A stretch of DNA of 64,000 bases, from contig CBDCIT010000032.1 in assembly GCA_965217615.1 (NCBI GenBank), positions 62,001-126,000 on the forward strand. Reading direction: 5' to 3'. Position numbers and translations under genes: made by a program. This document shows, piece after piece, positions 36,671-45,385 of the stretch. The notes beneath the pieces are model-generated. The model searched no databases. It saw only the letters and a program-made list of their open reading frames with translations, and was not told the origin of the DNA. Origin of the DNA: CAVOAK01 sp965217615. GTDB lineage: Bacteria > Pseudomonadota > Alphaproteobacteria > UBA8366 > CAVOAK01. How positions within the stretch are numbered: position 1 is the stretch's first letter; each line of letters opens with the position of its first letter.

Positions 36671-37456
36671 ATGACAGATGCGGTGAAATGTGAGCGGCGG
36701 GGCACGGTACTTGAGATCACCCTCGACCGCCCTAAGGCCAACGCCATCGACGTCGCAACGAGTCGGGTCTTGGGCGACGCCTTCACAATGCTGCGCGACG
36801 ATCCGGCACTCCGTGTGGCGATCGTGACCGGCACCGGCGAGCGGTTTTTCAGTGCCGGTTGGGACCTCAAGGCGGGAGCGGAGGGCGAAGCGGTCGATGC
36901 CGACCATGGACCCGGCGGCTTCGCAGGATTAACCGAGCTGTTCGACCTCAACAAGCCGGTGATCATGGCCATTAACGGCATGGCCGTTGGTGGCGGCTTC
37001 GAGCTAGCGCTGGCCGCAGACCTTATTGTCGCCGCGGAGCACGCGGAATTCTTCCTGCCCGAGGTCAATATCGGCATGATCGCGAGCTCCGGCGGAGTGC
37101 TACGACTGCCGCGCTGCCTGCCCCCGGCGATCGCCATGGAGATGCAGCTGACCGGCCGCCGGATGGACGCGGCCGAGGCGGCGCGCTGGGGGCTTGTAAA
37201 TGCGGTTGTGCCGGTGGCCAACCTCATGGCTCGGGCACGTGAAATCGCCGAGACCATCGCCCGCGCGGCCCCGCTCGCCGTCGCCGCGGTCACGGAAGTG
37301 GTGCGGGCCACCGAACACCAAGGCGTGGAACAAGGCTTCGCCGCATTGCACAGCGGGCAGCTTAGTGCCTATACGCGAATGCTCGCCTCGGAAGACATTG
37401 ACGAGGGCGTGCGGAGTTTCGTCGAGAAACGTGCGCCAGTCTGGCAGGGAAAGTAG
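36671..37456 (+). CDS. Enoyl-CoA hydratase, CaiD (crotonobetainyl-CoA hydratase)-like
   Basis: This 261-residue crotonase-fold enzyme has the oxyanion-hole segments ERFFSAGWDLKAGAEG and NGMAVGGGFELALAADLIVA, and the acidic active-site region in FFLPEVNIGMIASSGG. The sequence resembles CaiD, which hydrates crotonobetainyl-CoA to L-carnitinyl-CoA. It follows the acyl-CoA dehydrogenase by 52 bases. The context (ligase, dehydrogenase, hydratase, then carnitine dehydrogenase on the other strand) fits a CoA-linked conversion of gamma-butyrobetaine to carnitine. The next gene is convergent. Confidence 0.85.
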   Translation: MTDAVKCERRGTVLEITLDRPKANAIDVATSRVLGDAFTMLRDDPALRVAIVTGTGERFFSAGWDLKAGAEGEAVDADHGPGGFAGLTELFDLNKPVIMAINGMAVGGGFELALAADLIVAAEHAEFFLPEVNIGMIASSGGVLRLPRCLPPAIAMEMQLTGRRMDAAEAARWGLVNAVVPVANLMARAREIAETIARAAPLAVAAVTEVVRATEHQGVEQGFAALHSGQLSAYTRMLASEDIDEGVRSFVEKRAPVWQGK

Positions 37457-37494
37457 CATATGGACGCTGGCCGGGTTGCCAGGCTACGGCGCGT

Positions 37495-38448
37495 TCAAGC
37501 GCTTTGCTTGTAATCTTCCAGCGCCTCCATGATGCGGATCAGGCAGTCGTCGCGCTCGCGCACGAGGTCATCCATCGAACGCGAGCCCGCCTCAAGGATG
37601 CAGCCTTCGACCATGCGATCGCGCAACGCGGACGTCAGCGGTGGCGCGTCCAGCCGGGTCCACGGCTCCATCAAAGCCGGCCCGAAATGGTCTAGCATGT
37701 GAGCCATCCCGCCTTCGCCGCCGGCGAGGTGGAAGGTGAGACAAGGCCCCATGACAGCCCAGCGCAAGCCCGGACCGTAAATCGTGGCGGCGTCGATCTC
37801 CTCGACGGTCGCCTCACCGGTGGCAACCATATGCAGGGCTTCCCGCCACAGCGCCTCCTGCACGCGGTTGGCGATGAATCCCGGCAATTCGCGCCGCAGC
37901 TTGAGGACCTGCTTTTCCGTCGCAGTGTAGAACTCCACGGCCCAGTCCACCGCCTCGGGACTGGTTCGCTGGCCCCCCACCACTTCCACCAGTGGGATGA
38001 GGTAGGGCGGATTGAACGGATGGCCGACCACGGTGCGTTCCGGATGGTTGCAGCCTATTTGGATGTCCGACATGGCGAATCCCGACGTGCTGGAGAGAAG
38101 CACGACATCCGCCTGCGTGTGGGCGTCGATCTCGGCGTAGAGCGCGACTTTGGTCTCCAGGTCCTCGGGACCGCATTCCTGAACCACCTCGACATCACGG
38201 ACCGCGCCGGCAAGTTCGAGTTCAAAGGTGAGGTTGCCAGGATCGGCCCCCGGCGCGAGACCGAGGCGCTCCATAGTCGGCCAATGCCGCTCGACAAAAC
38301 TCGCGAGCCTGTCACCGGCGCCCGGCGCATGATCGAAGACGACAACCTCCATCCCCTTTCGTAGAAAATGCAGCGCCCAGCCGCTGCCGATAACACCCGT
38401 GCCGACAATGCCGACGCGTCTAACCTGCGCCGCCTTGGGCCTGGTCAT
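37495..38448 (-). CDS. lcdH: L-carnitine dehydrogenase
   Basis: This 317-residue member of the 3-hydroxyacyl-CoA dehydrogenase fold has the NAD-binding site VGIVGTGVIGSGWALHFL at about residues 12-29, SSTSGFAMSDIQ, and the catalytic His in VVGHPFNPPYLIPLVEVV. This VGHPFNPPYLIPLVE version is typical of L-carnitine 3-dehydrogenase rather than fatty-acid enzymes, and the length fits the single-domain form. It produces 3-dehydrocarnitine and NADH. The downstream partner in its operon order, a BKACE enzyme, lies immediately upstream on the same strand, which strengthens the call. Confidence 0.9.
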   Translation of the reverse strand: MTRPKAAQVRRVGIVGTGVIGSGWALHFLRKGMEVVVFDHAPGAGDRLASFVERHWPTMERLGLAPGADPGNLTFELELAGAVRDVEVVQECGPEDLETKVALYAEIDAHTQADVVLLSSTSGFAMSDIQIGCNHPERTVVGHPFNPPYLIPLVEVVGGQRTSPEAVDWAVEFYTATEKQVLKLRRELPGFIANRVQEALWREALHMVATGEATVEEIDAATIYGPGLRWAVMGPCLTFHLAGGEGGMAHMLDHFGPALMEPWTRLDAPPLTSALRDRMVEGCILEAGSRSMDDLVRERDDCLIRIMEALEDYKQSA

Positions 38449-38465
38449 GGACGAGGTCCTGCCAT

Positions 38466-39401
38466 TCAGAACGCGACCCGATCGGCGCCCTTCAAGGCAA
38501 GCGCGGCGCGCGCCTCCGCCGGGGTCGCGATCTCGAGCGACAGTTCTTCAAGGATGCGGCGAATCTTTGCCACCTGTTCGGCGTTGGACTTCGCCAGCGC
38601 CCCCTTTGCGATGTAGAGGTTGTCTTCAAGTCCGACGCGCACATTGGCGCCCATCACGGCGGCCGTCGTCACCAGACCGAACTGGTAGCGACCGGAGCCC
38701 AGCACCGACCACACGTAGTCCTCGCCGAACAGCCGGTCTGCTGTCCGCTTCATGAAGATTAGATTGTCGACCTCCGGGCCGATGCCGCCCATCGTCCCGA
38801 AGATCGACTGCAGGAAGAACGGCGTCTTGACCAGTCCGCGATCGAGGAAATGGGCGATGGTATAGAGATGGCCCACATCATAGGCCTCGCATTCGAAGCG
38901 GGTGCCGAGGTCGCCGATCTTTTCCAGCATGTATTCGATGTCGGCAAAGGTGGACACGAAGGGCTCATTGCGCGTCGATTCGAGATAGGGCTCCTCCCAA
39001 TCGAATTTCCAGCGGCCTTTGAATTTCTCGATCATCGGATAGCCGCCATAGTTCATGGTGCCCATGTTGAGCGTTGTGAGCTCCGGCTGGGCCTTAAAGA
39101 CGACATCCAGGCGCTGCTCCACCGTCATCCCGGTGCCGCCACCGCTGGAAATGCTGATGACGGCGTCGCAGCCCTGCTTGATCCGTGGTAGAAAATCCAT
39201 GAACACGTCTGCGTCGGGAACCGGTCTACCGTCCTTGGGATCACGGGCGTGAACGTGAATGATCGCCGCACCCGCCTTAGCGGCATCAACCGACTGTTCG
39301 ACGATTTCTGACGGCGTGCAGGGCAGATAGGGCGACATTGTCGGCGTATGAGCCGAGCCCGTCACCGCGCATGTGATGATCACTTTGCTGGCTGAGGCCA
39401 T
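38466..39401 (-). CDS. BKACE (beta-keto acid cleavage enzyme), probable 3-dehydrocarnitine:acetyl-CoA cleavage
   Basis: This 311-residue DUF849/BKACE protein carries the Zn-binding HVHARDP near residue 50, the N-terminal VIITCAVTGSAHTPTMSPYL and an internal ISISSGGGTGMTVEQR. Members condense a beta-keto acid with acetyl-CoA to give acetoacetate and a new CoA ester. Next to L-carnitine dehydrogenase the expected substrate is 3-dehydrocarnitine, yielding betainyl-CoA. A GGGAGGGACATC ribosome site precedes the ATG. The gene is 17 bases upstream of lcdH in the same transcript. The next step, a betainyl-CoA thioesterase, was not found in the window. Confidence 0.88.
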   Translation of the reverse strand: MASASKVIITCAVTGSAHTPTMSPYLPCTPSEIVEQSVDAAKAGAAIIHVHARDPKDGRPVPDADVFMDFLPRIKQGCDAVISISSGGGTGMTVEQRLDVVFKAQPELTTLNMGTMNYGGYPMIEKFKGRWKFDWEEPYLESTRNEPFVSTFADIEYMLEKIGDLGTRFECEAYDVGHLYTIAHFLDRGLVKTPFFLQSIFGTMGGIGPEVDNLIFMKRTADRLFGEDYVWSVLGSGRYQFGLVTTAAVMGANVRVGLEDNLYIAKGALAKSNAEQVAKIRRILEELSLEIATPAEARAALALKGADRVAF

Positions 39402-39554
39402 GATGTCCCTCCCTCGCCGTTATGAGCAACCGAACGCCAAGATGTCATGGTAGCGCCATCTGAGCGCCAGTCTTGTCCTAATCTGCCAGTTTGTTGACCC
39501 CTGCCGCCCAAGGCATGCGGCCCTGGTGGACCGCGAGTGCCGCTCGCGCCGAGT

Positions 39555-39995
39555 TCAGCGGACGACAAGACAGTTGATCTTGGAAGTATTGCTGACCTTG
39601 CGGGATACGCTGCCGAGCAGCATGCCTTCGACCTGACCGAGACCGCGTGTGCCCATGACGATCAGTTCGACGTTATTGTCCTCCGCAAAGCGTATGATCC
39701 TGTGGCCCGGATCGCCAGTGTATATTTCCGTTCTGATGTCCGTCATGCCATTCGAATCAGCAGCTTTCTTCGCTTCGTCGATAATCCAATCACCTGCCCT
39801 CTTGAGGACGTTCAGTCGGCCATCGAGTTTCTCTGCCTCGGCCATTTCGCGCAAACCTTTGGGCAACTGCATGTTCCGGATCACGTGCAGGACCAGGAGC
39901 GATGCCTCGAACCTTTGGGCGATCAAGCTCGCGAGTTCGACGGCCCGCCTGGACGGGTCCGAGCCGTCGACGGCGACCAAAATTCTTTCCAACAT
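39555..39995 (-). CDS. Universal stress protein (UspA family)
   Basis: This 146-residue single-domain Usp starts MLERILVAVDGSDPSRRAVE. The ATP-binding C-terminal motif appears as LIVMGTRGLGQVEGMLLGSV near residues 110-130. A GGAGGGCGCG ribosome site precedes the ATG. Usp proteins are cytoplasmic nucleotide-binding stress proteins and are often next to transporters. It sits in opposite orientation to proV across a 269-bp gap (39996-40264) that must hold both promoters; I could not fix either. Confidence 0.9.
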   Translation of the reverse strand: MLERILVAVDGSDPSRRAVELASLIAQRFEASLLVLHVIRNMQLPKGLREMAEAEKLDGRLNVLKRAGDWIIDEAKKAADSNGMTDIRTEIYTGDPGHRIIRFAEDNNVELIVMGTRGLGQVEGMLLGSVSRKVSNTSKINCLVVR

Positions 39996-40264
39996 CGCGC
40001 CCTCCCCAAATTCGGATGAAATTCCCGCGAGTTATCACCCGCGATGGAGTTTAAGTTGGCCGATCAGCAGAGCTGTCCTTTGGACGGCAAGCATACGCAA
40101 ACATTGAGAAAAGAGCAGTGGTTCGCAGCCCTCAATCACTTCCTTGCCAGACGGTCGTCGAGCTGCCGTGCGATACTAGGTCCAAGGTGACAACTACGGC
40201 CAAGGGCAGTATCATAGGTTCACAATCGCGTACGGTCTACGGCAGGGAGGATACGGGGTCCGAT

Positions 40265-41314
40265 ATGACCGACGCCGTTATAGAGTGTAACAACCTCTGG
40301 AAGATATTCGGAGAACGCGCTGACGAGGCCATGACCGCGGTGGGTCAAGAGGGTCTCGGCAAGTCGGAGGTTCTCGACCGTTTCGACTGTGTCATCGGCG
40401 TCGCCGACGCTACGTTCTCGGTCGAAAGAGGCGAAATCTTTTGCATCATGGGACTTTCGGGTAGTGGCAAATCCACGCTCGTTCGCCACATCAACAGACT
40501 GATCGAGCCCACAGCCGGCGAAATTCTGATCAACGGCGAAAGTATCAACGACAAGAACGAAGTGGATCTGCGGCAGATCCGGGCCGAGAAAATCGGCATG
40601 GTGTTTCAGGCGATGGCGCTTTTTCCGCACCGCACCGTACGTGACAACGTCGCCTTCGGGCTCGAGGTCCGCCGGGTCAACAAAGAGGAACGTCTCGGGA
40701 TCGCCGACCAGAAGCTCAAGGTGGTCGGCCTCTCCGGATGGGAGGACCGCTACCCAGACGAGTTGTCGGGTGGGATGCAGCAACGCGTCGGCCTCGCGAG
40801 GGCGCTCGCGGCTGATCCGGACATCCTGCTTATGGACGAGCCGTTCAGCGCGCTCGATCCCCTGATACGCCGGCAGCTCCAGGACCAGTTCCTCGAGCTC
40901 TCGGCGGTCATGAAGAAGACGACGGTTTTCATCACCCACGATCTCGACGAAGCGATCCGTCTCGGGAACCGTATCGCAATCATGAAGGATGGCGTCCTCG
41001 TGCAGATTGGTACGCCCGAACAGATCATCACCCAGCCCGCCGATGATTACGTCGCCGATTTCGTACAAGGCATATCGCGCCTGAACCTCGTCTATGCCGG
41101 CACCGTAATGCAACCGATCGACGACTATCGCGCCGCTGGCGGCGACGATCTCGATGGCTGTCCGACAGCGAACGAGGAAGCGGACCTCGACCACCTCATC
41201 GATATCGCCGTCGACAGCGACAAGCCGACCGTGGTCATCGTGGACAAAGACGGCAAGCAAATCGGCGTGGTAACGCGACGGACGCTTCTGCGGGCGATCC
41301 AGGGGGAGGAGTAA
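40265..41314 (+). CDS. proV: Glycine betaine/proline-type ABC importer ATPase (ProV/OpuAA)
   Basis: This ATPase is about 349 residues long, starting at ATG 40265 (MTDAVIECNNLWKIFGERAD). Walker A reads MGLSGSGKST, the signature reads LSGGMQQRVG and Walker B reads ILLMDEPFSALDP. The C-terminal 80 residues form the short CBS-like regulatory portion typical of quaternary-amine importers. The family is the QAT/OpuA group, which takes up betaine, carnitine, choline or proline betaine. The frame is open upstream, but no family sequence lies there. proW follows after four bases. Confidence 0.92.
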   Translation: MTDAVIECNNLWKIFGERADEAMTAVGQEGLGKSEVLDRFDCVIGVADATFSVERGEIFCIMGLSGSGKSTLVRHINRLIEPTAGEILINGESINDKNEVDLRQIRAEKIGMVFQAMALFPHRTVRDNVAFGLEVRRVNKEERLGIADQKLKVVGLSGWEDRYPDELSGGMQQRVGLARALAADPDILLMDEPFSALDPLIRRQLQDQFLELSAVMKKTTVFITHDLDEAIRLGNRIAIMKDGVLVQIGTPEQIITQPADDYVADFVQGISRLNLVYAGTVMQPIDDYRAAGGDDLDGCPTANEEADLDHLIDIAVDSDKPTVVIVDKDGKQIGVVTRRTLLRAIQGEE

Positions 41315-41318
41315 AACC

Positions 41319-42731
41319 ATGAGCGAAGTGCAGTCAACTGCCGGGTCCGTGGCGGTGGAGAATGACGCGCCATCCTCTGAAGGCCGGGGATCGACAGAGA
41401 TGATAGCGGCCTTCGCTGGTCAAAACGCAGCCTATTATGCGGACCAGTTCCAGCGCCTTTCGCGCGGCATTCCGAAAGCACTTGCCATCAACTGGTCGGC
41501 GGCGCTGGTCGGCCCTCTTTGGGCGGCGAGCCGCAGCCTGTGGGCGTGGTTCTGGACCGGCATGGTCGGCGAGACCATCGCCCTGATCCTCATCGGCCTC
41601 GGCCTGTGGGGCCCGAGGGAAGAAGAGGCGGCCACCGGAATCGACGGGGGCTTGTTGCTGACCGGGCTCTTGCTTCTGGTCGCCGTGAGGGCGGCGCTGG
41701 GTCTTAGCGCCAATTGGGGATATCAGCGGCGTTACACGCAATGGCGGATCGACCGTGATCTGCGCACCGGAATTGGCATGGGCTCGGCCGGCATCGGGGC
41801 CTTGTTGATGGTGCTCATCTACCCGCTGACAGTTTACCGATTCAGCGCTCCGAAGGTTCCCGAACTCATCACCGTGTTTCCCACCACGCGAAAGATCGCA
41901 CTCGGCACCAGCAGCGGCATCGACTTCGTTGTCGACTGGTTGACCATCAATCTCGAGGCGTTTTTCGATGGCATCACGCGCGTTGTGCAAGTCATTCTCA
42001 ACTCTCTGGAGGTCGTCTTCGTCTCGACTCCGTGGCCTGTAATGGCGCTACTCCTGCTCATCATCGCCTGGCGGGTGGCAGGTTGGAGGGTGATGGTGTT
42101 CACCGGCACCGCGCTGTTCTACATCGGCATCTTCGGATTCTGGGACAACGCCATGAGCACGATTTCTCTCGTCGGCTCGTCGGCGTTCATCTGCATCCTC
42201 TTCGGCATTCCGGTCGGGATCTGGTGCGCGAAAAGCCCCCGGGCTAATCTCATTATGAAGCCGATCCTCGACTTCATGCAGACCGTGCCGAGCTTCGTAT
42301 ATCTGGTGCCCGCGATCGCCTTCTTCTCGATCGGCAAGGTGCCCGGCGTTCTGGCTACCGTGATCTTCGCGGCGCCGCCGATGATTCGGCTGACGACGCT
42401 CGGCATCCAACAGGTGCCCGGCCACATTAAGGAAGCGGCGGTCGCCTTCGGCGTGAGTCCGGGCCAACTCCTCATGAAGATCGAGCTGCCCCTGTCGATC
42501 CCGACCATCATGGCGGGGATCAATCAAACGATCATGATGAGCCTGTCAATGGTGGTGGTAGCGGCCTTGATCGGTGCCGGGGGCCTTGGTTATGACGTCG
42601 TTTTCGCCCTGCAGCACGTGGAGGCGGGGCGGGGTATACTCGCCGGCATCGCGATCGCGCTCTGCGCGATGATTCTCGACCGCATCATCCAAGGAGGACA
42701 AGAAGGTCGGCGATCGGGCACAATGGGTTGA
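41319..42731 (+). CDS. proW: Glycine betaine/proline-type ABC importer permease (ProW)
   Basis: This 470-residue permease has a long N-terminal part with two to three extra helices (to about residue 200), then the BPD_transp_1 domain. The EAA-type cytoplasmic loop is visible as KEAAVAFGVSPGQLLMKIEL near residues 370-390, and QTVPSFVYLVPAIAFF is typical of ProW. A GGGGGAGGAG ribosome site is present. It is translated between proV and proX and forms the membrane channel of the importer. The extended N-terminus is longer than in many homologues and its role is unknown. Confidence 0.92.
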   Translation: MSEVQSTAGSVAVENDAPSSEGRGSTEMIAAFAGQNAAYYADQFQRLSRGIPKALAINWSAALVGPLWAASRSLWAWFWTGMVGETIALILIGLGLWGPREEEAATGIDGGLLLTGLLLLVAVRAALGLSANWGYQRRYTQWRIDRDLRTGIGMGSAGIGALLMVLIYPLTVYRFSAPKVPELITVFPTTRKIALGTSSGIDFVVDWLTINLEAFFDGITRVVQVILNSLEVVFVSTPWPVMALLLLIIAWRVAGWRVMVFTGTALFYIGIFGFWDNAMSTISLVGSSAFICILFGIPVGIWCAKSPRANLIMKPILDFMQTVPSFVYLVPAIAFFSIGKVPGVLATVIFAAPPMIRLTTLGIQQVPGHIKEAAVAFGVSPGQLLMKIELPLSIPTIMAGINQTIMMSLSMVVVAALIGAGGLGYDVVFALQHVEAGRGILAGIAIALCAMILDRIIQGGQEGRRSGTMG

Positions 42732-42777
42732 CGTGGTATTATGGAGGACAAGGGAAAATCGAAAAGGAGGTAACGCG

Positions 42778-43800
42778 ATGATATCCCTACTAAAGACTCT
42801 AGTACTCGCGCTGGTGCTCGCCTTCGGGCTTGCGGGCGGCGCAAACGCGAAAGAAAAGGTGGTTCTTGGCGAGCTCAACTGGACGGGCTCGACGGCGATC
42901 ACCCACGTCCTCAAGGTCATCCTCGAGGATCGTATCGGCGTCGATGTTGGCGTCGTCCAGGCCAGCGGGCCAGTAATCTGGGCGGCCATGGACAAGGGAA
43001 AGGGCGGTCTCGACGTCTACACAGACCTGTGGATGCCGAACCAGTCCGCCAGTTGGGCCAAGTTTGTGCAGAAGGGCTCGAAAGAAACGGTCCTCGCCAA
43101 TTCCAAGCCCTATACGGGCGTGCAGGGCCTCTTCATCCCGGGCTTCATACAGGACGAACACGGCATCAAGTCGGTGTTCGATCTGGCCAGCCCCGAGATC
43201 GCCAAACTGTTCGACACCGACGGTGACGGCAAAGGGGAGTACTGGCCGGGCGGTCCGGGTTGGAGCTCCACGAACGTCGAACAGGTCAAGGCCAAGAGCT
43301 ACGGCTACGACGAGTTCTTCGAACCCTTCGTGGTTGAGCAATGGGTCATGGAAGCCAAACTCAGCGCAGCGTTCAAGCGCAAGAAGCCAATCCTGTTCTA
43401 CTTCTGGACCCCGGAATGGATTCACTCCGCTTACGACCTCCGGCGCCTCGAGGAACCCGAGTTCGACGGCTTCGCGATGACCAGCAAAAAGGATGATCCA
43501 CGCTACAAGCCCGATGGTTGCTGGAACATGATCGATGCGAAGGAAAGCGAAGACTGGATGGCGAAGAGCAGCGTCAAATGCGCCTGGGCAGACGCCAATG
43601 TCTATGTTGGCTATTCAGCTTCGTTGACCAAACGCGCGCCAAAGGCCGCGAAATTCTTGAGCCAGGTCTCCTTCGATCCCAAGCTGATCAACGAGTGGAT
43701 CCTTGCGATCGCTCAGGACAAGCGGGAGCCAGCCGAAGTTGCCAAGGACTGGATCGCCAAGAATCCAAACGTCGTCAACGAGTGGCTCAAGGGCATTTAA
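42778..43800 (+). CDS. proX: Glycine betaine/quaternary-amine ABC importer binding protein (ProX)
   Basis: This periplasmic binding protein of about 340 residues belongs to the OpuAC family. The ATG at 42778 follows an AAAAGGAGG ribosome site and begins a clear export signal (LLKTLVLALVLAFGLAGGANA, cleaved before KEKVVLG). The upstream ORF extension has no signal features. Trp and aromatic residues expected for a quaternary-ammonium cage are frequent (WPGGPGWSSTNVEQVKAKSY). The ligand could be carnitine, gamma-butyrobetaine or glycine betaine given the neighbours. A strong terminator follows. Confidence 0.92.
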   Translation: MISLLKTLVLALVLAFGLAGGANAKEKVVLGELNWTGSTAITHVLKVILEDRIGVDVGVVQASGPVIWAAMDKGKGGLDVYTDLWMPNQSASWAKFVQKGSKETVLANSKPYTGVQGLFIPGFIQDEHGIKSVFDLASPEIAKLFDTDGDGKGEYWPGGPGWSSTNVEQVKAKSYGYDEFFEPFVVEQWVMEAKLSAAFKRKKPILFYFWTPEWIHSAYDLRRLEEPEFDGFAMTSKKDDPRYKPDGCWNMIDAKESEDWMAKSSVKCAWADANVYVGYSASLTKRAPKAAKFLSQVSFDPKLINEWILAIAQDKREPAEVAKDWIAKNPNVVNEWLKGI

Positions 43801-43832
43801 TCGAGGCCACAGACAACACAACACCAATGCAA

Positions 43833-43863
43833 GGGGGCCCCCGGTGTGCCCCCCATCTTTTTT
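43833..43863 (+). terminator. Rho-independent terminator of proVWX
   Basis: A GGGGGC stem arm at 43833-43838 pairs with GCCCCC at 43848-43853. The run ATCTTTTTT follows immediately. It lies 32 bases after the proX stop, in the right place and orientation for an intrinsic terminator. Confidence 0.85.
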
Positions 43864-43901
43864 GATGGAGAAGCACGGCCACGCGCGCGTTGCGTGTTCG
43901 G

Positions 43902-44187
43902 CTAGTCGTGAACCGAGCCGTCGGGCATCACCGTCCCTTTGAGCCTCGCGTCCGCGAAATTAACGCCCGCCAGGTTCGCCCTGTGAAGATCGGCATGCCG
44001 CAGGTCCGCGCCTTGGAGGTTGGCGCCCTCCAGATCGGCATCCTCCAGGGAGGCGCCGGACAGGTTCGCGCCCGCGAGGTTGGCCCCTTTGAGGTTGGTG
44101 TAGGTAAGAGACGAGCGCCGCAAGTCCGCGTTTGTCAGATCCGCCCCCTTGAGGTTCGAGCCGTCGAGATTGGCACGCCGAAACCTA
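43902..44187 (-). pseudogene. Pentapeptide-repeat protein, C-terminal fragment (piece 3 of 3)
   Basis: The frame gives about 16 consecutive pentapeptide units (A[N/D]LXX; for example GANLAGANLSGASLEDADLE) and ends TVMPDGSVHD. Its 5' side stops at the TA boundary of IS630 copy 2. Removing that element with one TA rejoins the frame exactly to the fragment at 45243-45385 (…ARLVGA then RFRRANLDGS). Pentapeptide-repeat proteins fold as a right-handed beta-helix. This one would be exported, judging from the N-terminal piece at 49151-49405. Confidence 0.88.
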
Positions 44188-45240
44188 GAGCATTTCCGTG
44201 TCTGAATGAATCGCGAGGGATTCACAGGCCGTCAATTTTGTGATTCAAACTGCATGCTGGGTAGGAGGTCAGCATGCATGGCTCAGTATCTATCAGAAGA
44301 TCTTCGCATCAGGGTGATCGGCGCGATTGAAGGCGGGATGTCGCGCAACGGGGCGGCCAGGCGGTTCGGTGTCAGCATCGCCAGCGCGGTGCGCTGGATG
44401 GATGAATATTTGCGGTGTGGGCGGACGGCGCCGAAGCCGCGCGGCGGCGACCGCCGTTCCGGCCGGATCGAGGCGCAGGCTGATCTTCTGATGCGCGCCA
44501 TTGAGGAGACACCTGACATCACGTTGATGGAACTGCGCGAGAAGCTAATCGCCGAGCGGGGCGAGAGCTTTGCAATCAGCACACTCCACGCTTTCTACCG
44601 CCGCCACGAGGTGACGTTTAAAAAAAGACTGCCCACGCCAGCGAACAAGAGCGCGAGGATGTGAGAATCCGGCGCGAGGCTTGGTTCACCCTTCAGCCAG
44701 ATCTCGATCCGACAAGGCTGGTGTTCCTCGACGAGACTGGCGCAACCACAAAGATGTCCCGCCTGCGTGGGCGCGCCCCGCGCGGCGACCGCTGCCGTGC
44801 CGCGCTGCCGCATGGCCATTGGAAAACCACGACGCTGGTCGCGGGCCTGCGCCTCGACGGCCTGACCGCCCCCATGGTCATCGACGGCGCCATGAACGGA
44901 GAGGGTTTCACCGCCTATGCCGAGACCCTCCTCGCGCCGACGCTGAACCCCGGCGACATCGTGATCATGGACAATCTCCCCGCCCACAAGGCCGCGGACG
45001 CCCGGGCGGCAATCGAACGGACCGGAGCGACACTGATGTTCCTCCCGCCCTACTCGCCGGACTTCAATCCGATCGAGCAGGTCTTCGCAAAGCTCAAGGC
45101 GCTCTTGCGAAAAGCCGCCGCAAGAACCATCGACACACTTGAGGCCGCCATCGCGACAGTGCTCGATGCCTTCACCCCCAGTGAATGCGCCAACTATTTT
45201 ACAATCTCGGGTTACAAGCCGGATTGATCCGAAAATGCTC
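44188..45240 (+). mobile_element. IS630-family insertion sequence, copy 2
   Basis: The ends GAGCATTTCCG and …CGAAAATGCTC are flanked by TA at 44186-44187 and 45241-45242. It is inverted relative to copy 1 and differs by only a few bases. It interrupts the pentapeptide-repeat gene in frame. Confidence 0.94.
44278..45227 (+). CDS. IS630-family transposase (orfA/orfB, frameshift-joined), copy 2
   Basis: This has the same two-frame organisation as copy 1. orfA runs from ATG 44278 to 44664, and the orfB frame continues to 45227. The A7G run at 44620-44626 allows the -1 slip. Differences from copy 1 include Thr for Met in PDITLMELR, Asp for Asn in APRGDRCR, and TPSECANYFTISG for PPSECANYFTNSG. All three acidic catalytic residues are conserved, so both copies may be active. 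Confidence 0.9.
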
Positions 45241-45242
45241 TA

Positions 45243-45385
45243 GCGCCCACGAGGCGCGCACCCGCGAGGTCGGTATTCCTCATGTCCCCCGACTGGAGAT
45301 TCGCCCCGGCCAGGTTCGATACCGTGAAGATCGCTCCGCAGAGCGTCGCCCCGTTGAGAGCCGCCCCCTCGAGGCTAGCACGTGC
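45243..45385 (-). pseudogene. Pentapeptide-repeat protein, middle fragment (piece 2 of 3)
   Basis: On the minus strand this reads ARASLEGAALNGATLCGAIF, then TVSNLAGANLQSGDMRNTDL, then AGARLVGA, with the five-residue periodicity intact. On one side it is cut by IS630 copy 2 and on the other by the end of the 45386-49150 insertion. Joining it directly after the N-terminal piece (…GANLEGYQI) keeps the hydrophobic residue every fifth position, so nothing appears to be missing at either junction. Confidence 0.85.

Noticed and set aside
40220..41320. A 366-codon minus-strand frame across proV.
   Set aside because: It is the antisense of an unmistakable ABC ATPase; the frame is a codon-bias shadow.
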